Assembly: GCA_002345625.1 (NCBI GenBank)
Contig: DDWE01000135.1
Location: forward strand, 1 to 11,290
From: Desulfuromonadaceae bacterium UBA2294
Lineage (GTDB): Bacteria; Desulfobacterota; Desulfuromonadia; Desulfuromonadales; UBA2294
DNA: 11,290 nt
Direction: 5' to 3'
Shown here: piece after piece, positions 6,646-11,290 of the stretch
How positions within the stretch are numbered: the stretch's first letter is position 1
Layout of the letters: each line of letters begins with the position of its first letter
Notes under the pieces: model-generated
What the model saw: only the letters and a program-made list of their open reading frames with translations
Told to the model about the DNA's origin: nothing
Databases searched by the model: none
Made by a program: the position numbers and the translations under genes

Positions 6646-6695
6646 GCGGCGGCGGGGGCCGAAACCCCCCGGACTTTGGCTTCAAACTTCAGACT

Positions 6696-8000
6696 TCAAC
6701 CGTCAAGCGTAGCCGCACCCAATAACTCCATCACATGCACCACCTCCTGCGTCATCCCCGCCTCCCGCACCCCCCAGGCCAGCTGAAGCTGGCAGCCGGG
6801 GTTGGCAGTGACCAGAAGCTCGGCGCCGGTCTGACTGACATTATTCAGCTTACGGTCGAGCACCTGTTGGCTTTCCCGAGAAAACTTCAGCCCCCATGTC
6901 GCCGCCGAGCCGCAGCACCAGCTCGCCTCGTTCATCTCCCGCAGCTCCAGCCCCGGAATCTGCTTCAGCAGTTCGCGCGGCTGACGCGAGATCCCCTGCG
7001 CGTGGCAGAGGTGGCAGGGCTCATGATAGGTGACCGTCTTGTTGATCAGTTGCATCGCTTCCGTGCGCAGCCCAACCTCGGCCAGAAACTCACTGATGTC
7101 ACGAATTTTCTCCCGAAAAACGACCAACCGGTCGTGCTCGGCCGCCGACTCCAGCAACTCCTCGTACTCCTTGAGCGCCGCGCCGCAGCCGGCACAGTCG
7201 GTGACAATGAAATCGACCTCGGTCTGCATGAACAGGTTGAGATTGAAAAGCGCCAGCTCGCGGGCGGTCTGCCGGTCCCCTTCCGAGAGGTGCGGTGCGC
7301 CGCAACACTTGGTGCTCGGTGGCGTCACCACTTCGAACCCCTGTGCAGCTAGCACCCGCACTGTCTGACGTGAAACGTTGGGATACATCAGGGTCATGAC
7401 ACAGCCGAGAAAGAAGCCGACCCGGCCGCGCTTTTCGCCGCGGGCCGGGGTGATCTCCGGCTCCTGCGGGCGCAGCGGGGCGTCGAGGGCGGGGAGCATC
7501 CCTTCCGCCTTCTCCATCCAGCTTGGACCGAGCTTGAGCACTTTCGCGTGACGGACCAGCCACTGGATGCCGAGCTTCTGGTAGAGCCGCGCCGGCAGCA
7601 TCGACATCTCCAGCCGGTCGGGATCGGGGAGCATCCGCTGCAGGATGAAGGAACGGAAGCTGCTGGCCATATGCCCCGGTGGCGACTGCTGCTGCGCCTG
7701 ACTGCGGCAGACCTCCATCACCTCACCGGCCTTGACCCCGGAGGGGCAGGCAGTGGTGCAGGCGCGGCAGTCGAGGCAGAAAAACGCCTCCTGTTTCACC
7801 GCCACTGTAAATTCAAGTTTCTCCTCCGCCACCGCCCGGGCCAGAGCGACGCGGCCACGCGGCGACGAACGCTCACGTCCGGTCAGAGCAAAGGTCGGGC
7901 AGGTCGGCAGGCAGAAACCGCAGCGCATGCACTGCAGCACCGATTCGTAGGTCGGCGCGTCCTGTTCGGTGAAGTTGCCGAGTTTTTCGGATGAAGGCAT
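6696..8000 (-). CDS. glcF: GlcF-type iron-sulfur oxidoreductase subunit (434 aa)
   Basis: Electron-transfer subunit of a GlcD/GlcF-type 2-hydroxyacid (glycolate or D-lactate) dehydrogenase, acting at the cytosolic face of the membrane and passing electrons from the flavoprotein toward quinone. Two 4Fe-4S motifs are visible: C24, C27, C30, C34 (CMRCGFCLPTCP) and C75, C78, C81, C85 (CLDCRACTTACPSG). Two cysteine-rich CCG domains follow: FLGCV...KCCGAPH and EPCHLCH...SWCCGSA. The frame extends to 8060, but ATG 7998-8000 is chosen because GGGAG lies 7 nt before it and it falls 4 bases after the glcD stop. Length fits GlcF (about 400-440 aa). It is co-transcribed with glcD. The last codons run into a gene-free, repeat-rich gap. 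Confidence 0.94.
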   Translation of the reverse strand: MPSSEKLGNFTEQDAPTYESVLQCMRCGFCLPTCPTFALTGRERSSPRGRVALARAVAEEKLEFTVAVKQEAFFCLDCRACTTACPSGVKAGEVMEVCRSQAQQQSPPGHMASSFRSFILQRMLPDPDRLEMSMLPARLYQKLGIQWLVRHAKVLKLGPSWMEKAEGMLPALDAPLRPQEPEITPARGEKRGRVGFFLGCVMTLMYPNVSRQTVRVLAAQGFEVVTPPSTKCCGAPHLSEGDRQTARELALFNLNLFMQTEVDFIVTDCAGCGAALKEYEELLESAAEHDRLVVFREKIRDISEFLAEVGLRTEAMQLINKTVTYHEPCHLCHAQGISRQPRELLKQIPGLELREMNEASWCCGSAATWGLKFSRESQQVLDRKLNNVSQTGAELLVTANPGCQLQLAWGVREAGMTQEVVHVMELLGAATLDG

Positions 8001-8004
8001 GAGC

Positions 8005-9396
8005 TCACTCCCGTTCATCGGCAAAAATTTTACCGGGGTTGAGAATGCCGTTAGGATCAAAGGCCTGCTTGATCCGCTTCATCACCGCAACGCCGCCGGC
8101 ACCGATCTGCCGGGCGAGATACTCTTTTTTGGCGATGCCAATACCATGCTCGCCGGAGACGGTGCCGCCCCAGGCGAGCACCTGCGCATAAAGCTCGTCG
8201 TAAAAGGCGTGGGCGCGGTGCATCTCTTCAAGGTCGCGTTCGTCGCAAAGTACGGTCGGATGCAGGTTTCCGTCGCCGGCGTGGCCGAAGGTGCCGACGT
8301 TCAGCTTGTACTTGGCTGTCAGCCGTTCGATCTCGGCGAAGGTCTCGGCCAGCATCGAGCGTGGCACAGTGGCGTCTTCAAGTAAGGTCGTTGGCGACAT
8401 CCGGGCCAGGGCCGACAGCGCAGTACGCCGGGCGGCGGCAAGTCCGGCGGCTTGCTCGGCATCTTTGGCGATATGAATCTCCGCTGCCCTGACCTGACGC
8501 AAGATGACTTCAACCGCCGCCGCTTCCTCGGCGACCTGGGCCGGATGGCCATCGACCTCGATCAGCAGCAGCGCCGCCATCGACCGCGGCAGACCGATCT
8601 TGACGTAATCCTCGACGCAGTTGATGGTCGCCTTGTCCATGATCTCCATGGTCGACGGGATGATCTTGGCGGCGATGATCTTCGACACCGCCTCGCCAGC
8701 GGTACGGATGTCGGAAAAATAGGCGAGGATGGTCCGCTTGTCCCGGGGTGGCGGGATCAGCTTGACGGTGATCTCGGTGATGATGCCCAGCGTCCCCTCA
8801 CTGCCGACCAGCAGATCTTTGAAAGCGTAGCCGGCGACATCCTTGACGCTCTTGCCACCGGTCTGGATCAGGCTGCCGTCGGGGAGCACGCACTGCAGCG
8901 CCATGACGTAATCACGGGTCACGCCGTACTTCAGGCCACGCAGACCACCGGCATCCTCCATCACATTGCCGCCGAGGGTGGAAATTTTCTGCGAACCGGG
9001 GTCGGGCGGATAGAACAGTCCCTTTTTCGCCGTCGCATTGAACAGATCGAGAGTCACCACTCCGGCTTCAACCGTCGCCGTCAAATTCTCTTCATCGATC
9101 TCCAGGATCTTGTTCATCCGATTCAGGCACAGCACCATGCCGCCTTTAGCCGGGACGCTGCCGCCGGAGAGACCGGTGCCGCTGCCGCGCGGGGTGACCG
9201 GCAGTCCATCCCGCCGGGCAATCTCCAGCACGGCCAGTACCCCCTCGGTCGAGGTCGGGTAGACCGCAACCTCGGGCAGGTGATGAATACCGGGGGTCGA
9301 GTCGTAACCGAGGACCAGCAGGTCTTCCGGCTCCGAGGCGACGTTTGCCGCCCCGACTACTCTCTGCAGCTCATCGATCGTCGTTCTGGATAACAT
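8005..9396 (-). CDS. glcD: FAD-linked D-lactate/glycolate dehydrogenase subunit, GlcD-type (463 aa)
   Basis: Catalytic flavoprotein oxidising a 2-hydroxyacid to a 2-oxoacid. The N-terminal half is a PCMH-type FAD-binding domain with PRGSGTGLSGG at residues 69-79, PPDPGSQKISTLGG further on, and VGSEGTLGIITEITVKL. The C-terminal half is the FAD-oxidase C domain with GHAGDGNLHP (371-380) and SGEHGIG (414-420). Substrate choice between D-lactate and glycolate cannot be read from these motifs; the adjoining lut genes and LldR-like operators favour D-lactate. The frame reaches 9492, but ATG 9394-9396 is chosen: GAGG lies 6 nt before it, and the longer form would begin before recognisable sequence and come close to the operator. 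It leads a two-gene operon with glcF. Confidence 0.95.
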   Translation of the reverse strand: MLSRTTIDELQRVVGAANVASEPEDLLVLGYDSTPGIHHLPEVAVYPTSTEGVLAVLEIARRDGLPVTPRGSGTGLSGGSVPAKGGMVLCLNRMNKILEIDEENLTATVEAGVVTLDLFNATAKKGLFYPPDPGSQKISTLGGNVMEDAGGLRGLKYGVTRDYVMALQCVLPDGSLIQTGGKSVKDVAGYAFKDLLVGSEGTLGIITEITVKLIPPPRDKRTILAYFSDIRTAGEAVSKIIAAKIIPSTMEIMDKATINCVEDYVKIGLPRSMAALLLIEVDGHPAQVAEEAAAVEVILRQVRAAEIHIAKDAEQAAGLAAARRTALSALARMSPTTLLEDATVPRSMLAETFAEIERLTAKYKLNVGTFGHAGDGNLHPTVLCDERDLEEMHRAHAFYDELYAQVLAWGGTVSGEHGIGIAKKEYLARQIGAGGVAVMKRIKQAFDPNGILNPGKIFADERE

Positions 9397-9509
9397 CGAA
9401 TGCCTCGCGGGTTGTACGGTTCGGGTCACATACTTAATGTTAATGTGGCAACGGCAACGCCAGTGAGCGCCACCGACATTCGCCAGCAACAAATGCTGTT
9501 CTGCTTATA

Positions 9510-9520
9510 TGGTCATACCA
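9510..9520. promoter_or_regulatory. FadR/LldR-type operator O2 (TGGTCATACCA)
   Basis: Identical in all 11 bases to O1 before the regulator gene. It directly abuts the predicted -10 of the glcD promoter on the - strand and would cover its start of transcription. Confidence 0.75.
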
Positions 9521-9547
9521 ATTATCATTGCTATCAATATCTGTCAA
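9521..9547 (-). promoter_or_regulatory. glcD: Predicted glcD promoter
   Basis: On the - strand, a perfect TTGACA (9547-9542) is followed after a short 15-nt spacer by GATAAT (9526-9521, five of six). The spacer is below the usual 16-18 nt, so this may be a weak or activator-helped promoter. Transcription would start near 9514, inside operator O2, leaving a leader of about 120 bases before the glcD ATG. Confidence 0.45.
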
Positions 9548-9616
9548 TCCGTTTTTATTATTTTCTGCAAACAACTGATTTACAATGGTTATATTTTCTT
9601 TTAAATATCATATATC

Positions 9617-9627
9617 TGGTAAAACCA
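9617..9627. promoter_or_regulatory. FadR/LldR-type operator O3 (TGGTAAAACCA)
   Basis: A third perfect TGGT-N3-ACCA site, centred about 66 bases before the expected lutC transcription start and about 108 before that of glcD. It does not overlap either promoter, so it could be an auxiliary site for looping or an activation site. It has a different centre (AAA) from O1 and O2. Confidence 0.6.
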
Positions 9628-9651
9628 CTTGATCACCGCCAAACAAATCGA

Positions 9652-9681
9652 TTGACAGAAGGGAATTGGGTCGCCTAGGAT
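9652..9681 (+). promoter_or_regulatory. lutC: Predicted lutC promoter
   Basis: A perfect -35 TTGACA (9652-9657) is followed after 18 nt by TAGGAT (9676-9681, four of six). The expected start is near 9688, a few bases before operator O4. The leader before the lutC ATG would be about 30 bases and contains O4 and the ribosome binding site. Confidence 0.6.
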
Positions 9682-9692
9682 GTCCCCATAAA

Positions 9693-9703
9693 TGGTCTGA
9701 CCA
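9693..9703. promoter_or_regulatory. FadR/LldR-type operator O4 (TGGTCTGACCA)
   Basis: A perfect TGGT-N3-ACCA site lies between the predicted lutC start of transcription and the ribosome binding site (AAGGGG 9708-9713). A bound regulator here would block RNA polymerase at lutC. Confidence 0.75.
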
Positions 9704-9719
9704 AGACAAGGGGTGCACC

Positions 9720-10283
9720 ATGTCCGATCGACAGTTCACCGAACAGTTCTCTGCCGCGGCCCGCAAAGTGGGAGCAGCAATCAAGTCCGTCGCCTCACCA
9801 GCCGAAGCGGCCGCCTACATCGCCACACACGCCGCCGGGGCCATCCTGCTGCCGGAGACTGCGGCGATGCGCCGGGGAGATTTCAACCAACTGTTGGCAC
9901 AGGCGGGAGCGGAGGTGATCACCGACCCATCGCGTGAACAGTCGGCCACGGCTGTCGCCGGCGTCACCGGGGCCAACTTTGCCCTCGCCGACACCGGCAC
10001 CGTCGTTCTGGAGAGCACAGACGAAGCGATCCGCCTCGCCACCACCCTCCCCGAGCGCCACTTCGTTCTCCTCGATCCGCGCAAAATCATTGCCGATGGC
10101 GCCGCCGCCGTCCCCTGGCTGCGCCGGTTCCGCGCCCGCACCCCGCGTCACTTCCTCGCCTGGATCACCGGCCCGAGTCGCACCGCCGACATCGAGCGCG
10201 TGCTGACCATCGGCGTTCACGGGCCAAAGGAGCTGCATATCCTGCTGGTAGAGGGGTGGTCGGAAGATTTTCTCGAGATTTAG
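9720..10283 (+). CDS. lutC: LutC/LldG-type LUD-domain protein of L-lactate oxidation (187 aa)
   Basis: Subunit of the LutABC (LldEFG) L-lactate dehydrogenase complex, which oxidises L-lactate to pyruvate in the cytosol. The LUD domain is shown by GVTGANFALADTGTVVLES (residues 81-99), then LPERHFVLLDPRKII, and the strongly conserved end ITGPSRTADIERVLTIG followed by VHGPKELHILLVE (149-178). At 187 aa it is on the short side of the family (commonly 200-240), mostly from a short N-terminus. The frame extends to 9666, but ATG 9720 is chosen: AAGGGG lies 6 nt before it, and a longer protein would overlap the promoter and operator. It leads the operon with lutB 64 bases downstream. Confidence 0.93.
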   Translation: MSDRQFTEQFSAAARKVGAAIKSVASPAEAAAYIATHAAGAILLPETAAMRRGDFNQLLAQAGAEVITDPSREQSATAVAGVTGANFALADTGTVVLESTDEAIRLATTLPERHFVLLDPRKIIADGAAAVPWLRRFRARTPRHFLAWITGPSRTADIERVLTIGVHGPKELHILLVEGWSEDFLEI

Positions 10284-10297
10284 CCTGAAGACTTGAT

Positions 10298-10333
10298 CAG
10301 ACCGATCAGCCCGATCCGACCGATCGGTCGGAT
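10298..10333. repeat. Four 9-bp units ending in a perfect 20-bp palindrome
   Basis: In the 64-base lutC-lutB gap, four imperfect 9-mers each end in GAT: CAGACCGAT, CAGCCCGAT, CCGACCGAT, CGGTCGGAT (10298-10333). The last 20 bases (10314-10333) form a perfect palindrome with half-site ATCCGACCGA. It ends one base before the AAGGAG of lutB. As DNA it is a candidate operator; as RNA the two halves have no loop, though units 1-2 can pair with the last unit to make a hairpin that could partly mask or set off the ribosome binding site. No T-run, so not a standard terminator. Confidence 0.8.
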
Positions 10334-10347
10334 AAGGAGAACTACAT

Positions 10348-11290
10348 ATGAGTAAACAACGCAGCAAAAACTATAAACAACGCATCGACACCGCCATCGC
10401 CACCCCGAAACTGCAGGAGGCGTTGCACCGCTTCGCCGATGCCTATGTCATCGCCCGGCAGAACGCCTTTGCCGGCCTCGACTTTGAGCAGTTACGCACT
10501 GAGATTGCCGCCAGCAAGGACGAGGTGCGCGATCACCATGCGCAGTATCTCGACGAATTCACCCGCAACGCGCAGGCGGCCGGTGCGACAGTCTACTACG
10601 CCCGCACCGCCGATGACGCCAACGCCTACATCGCCGATCTGGCGCAGGCGCGCGGCGTCAAGCTGGCGGTGAAGAGCAAGAGCATGGCCAGCGAAGAGAT
10701 CCACCTCAACAAGGCGCTGGAAAAAGCCGGGGTGCAGGCGCTGGAGACCGACCTCGGCGAATGGATCATCCAGCTCGCCGGCCAGAAGCCGAGCCACATG
10801 GTGATGCCGGCCATCCACATGTTCAAGGAGGAGGTGGCTGAACTATTCTCCAAGGTCACCGGCAATCAGGAGCCGGCGGAGATCGAGCATCTGGTCCGCG
10901 TCGCCCGCGAGCAGTTGCGTCAGGGCTACCTTGATGCACAGATGGGGATCACCGGCGCCAACATCGCCGTCGCCGAGACCGGCGGCATCGCCCTGGTCAC
11001 CAACGAGGGGAACGCGCGCCTGGTCGCGACCTTACCGAAGATCCACGTCGCCCTCGTCGGCATCGAGAAGCTGGTGCCGAAGCTGGAGGACGCCGCCCGC
11101 ATCATCCAGGTCCTGCCGAAAAATGCCACCGGCCAGCTGCTGACCTCTTACGTCACCTGGATCACCGGCGCCGTCCCCTGCGGCGATTTCGACAAGGAGC
11201 TGCACATCGTGCTGCTCGATAACGGCCGCGGCGCTCTGGCCGCCTCACCGCACTGTCACGACGCTCTGCGCTGCATCAAGTGCGGCGCCT
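10348..11290 (+). CDS. lutB: LutB/LldF-type iron-sulfur protein of L-lactate oxidation, 3' truncated (first 314 aa)
   Basis: Open from ATG 10348 to the window edge, with no stop in 314 codons; AAGGAG at 10334-10339 lies 8 nt before the start. The N-terminal two-thirds is a LUD domain: VKSKSMASEEIHLNKALE, ETDLGEWIIQLAGQKPSHMV, HMFKEEVAELF, GITGANIAVAETGGIALVTNEGN and LPKIHVALVGIEKLVP. The visible end, with HCHDALRCIKCGA (C303, C309, C312), is the start of the first 4Fe-4S motif of the ferredoxin-like domain. Normal LutB is about 460-480 aa, so at least 150 residues lie beyond the edge. It works with LutC and a LutA-type CCG protein. Whether LutA follows as a separate gene or is fused to this protein cannot be seen. 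Confidence 0.95.
   Translation, partial: MSKQRSKNYKQRIDTAIATPKLQEALHRFADAYVIARQNAFAGLDFEQLRTEIAASKDEVRDHHAQYLDEFTRNAQAAGATVYYARTADDANAYIADLAQARGVKLAVKSKSMASEEIHLNKALEKAGVQALETDLGEWIIQLAGQKPSHMVMPAIHMFKEEVAELFSKVTGNQEPAEIEHLVRVAREQLRQGYLDAQMGITGANIAVAETGGIALVTNEGNARLVATLPKIHVALVGIEKLVPKLEDAARIIQVLPKNATGQLLTSYVTWITGAVPCGDFDKELHIVLLDNGRGALAASPHCHDALRCIKCGA

Larger units (their letters stand above)
6102..6695. other. Gene-free, repeat-rich intergenic stretch
   Basis: About 590 bases between the terminator and the glcF stop. Several short frames exist on both strands, but they overlap one another, lack ribosome binding sites and show no family features. The DNA is dominated by inverted repeats (6216-6286 and 6612-6645), a 19-bp tandem repeat (6410-6447) and GC-rich patches. 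The words around 6250-6290 (GCAAAAAGTAGGC, GGCAAAAAGTGCC) look like dispersed intergenic repeats that I associate from memory with several proteobacterial genomes; this is not verified. Confidence 0.55.
9397..9719. promoter_or_regulatory. Divergent glcD-lutC control region
   Basis: These 323 bases separate the outward-facing glcDF and lutCB operons. The middle (about 9520-9650) is strikingly AT-rich compared with the flanking genes. It holds one predicted promoter in each direction and three TGGT-N3-ACCA operators centred at 9515, 9622 and 9698. Spacing between centres is 107 and 76 bases, so DNA looping between bound regulators is conceivable. The 92-codon frame at 9400-9678 on the + strand crosses all of this and is not considered coding. 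Confidence 0.75.

Noticed and set aside
6735..7352. + strand frame (205 codons) opposite glcF
   Set aside because: Antisense shadow; the - strand frame carries the iron-sulfur and CCG motifs.
8452..9393. Long + strand frame (313 codons) opposite glcD
   Set aside because: Antisense shadow of glcD; no family motif and biased composition.
9400..9678. + strand frame of 92 codons across the glcD-lutC gap
   Set aside because: It crosses both predicted promoters and two operators, begins at the glcD start region, and its AT-rich part gives an implausible Tyr/Leu-rich peptide with no ribosome binding site.
10975..10983. TGGTCACCA inside lutB as an operator
   Set aside because: Spacer of one base only and inside coding sequence explained by conserved LUD-domain residues.

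Overview
The window looks like a stretch of chromosome from an anaerobic, respiring, GC-rich bacterium. The combination of a GlcD/GlcF-type dehydrogenase, LutB/LutC-type lactate oxidation genes, hemL and a YadGH-type ABC exporter, together with codon use and intergenic style, suggests a Desulfuromonadales or other Desulfobacterota member. That assignment is an inference; there is no rRNA or other marker here.

Layout. Positions 1-150 hold the 3' end of an ABC transporter ATPase (MacB/LolD type, + strand). Positions 151-1751 are poorer in GC and sparsely coding: a short direct repeat and a REP-like 19-bp hairpin, a doubtful small ORF (426-635), a small SAM-dependent methyltransferase (700-1272), and a gene-free stretch with a triple 7-bp repeat. 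On the - strand, 1752-3468 carries a two-gene ABC-2 exporter operon (ATPase, then permease, overlapping by 11 bases), followed further right by hemL (3600-4883), which ends in a clear intrinsic terminator.

The right part is a lactate/2-hydroxyacid oxidation locus. A FadR/LldR-type GntR regulator (5073-5801) is followed by a 65-residue Cys/His-rich small protein (5836-6033) and a terminator. After a gene-free, repeat-rich stretch (6034-6695), glcF and glcD lie on the - strand (6696-9396). Across a 323-base AT-rich divergent control region, lutC and the start of lutB run rightward (9720 to the end). lutB is cut by the window edge and was found by reading the open frame directly.

How it fits together. 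Four perfect copies of the pattern TGGT-N3-ACCA occur, all in promoter regions: one in front of the regulator gene and three between glcD and lutC. This half-site pattern is the one bound by FadR/PdhR/LldR-family regulators. Three of the copies lie just downstream of the predicted -10 of the regulator, glcD and lutC promoters, where a repressor would block initiation. The simplest reading is an autoregulated, substrate-responsive repressor controlling both a GlcDF-type (D-lactate or glycolate) and a LutCB-type (L-lactate) oxidation operon. Other points worth attention are the perfect 20-bp palindrome just before the lutB ribosome binding site, the unusual lutC-lutB gene order without a preceding lutA, and the unassigned zinc-finger-like protein paired with the regulator.
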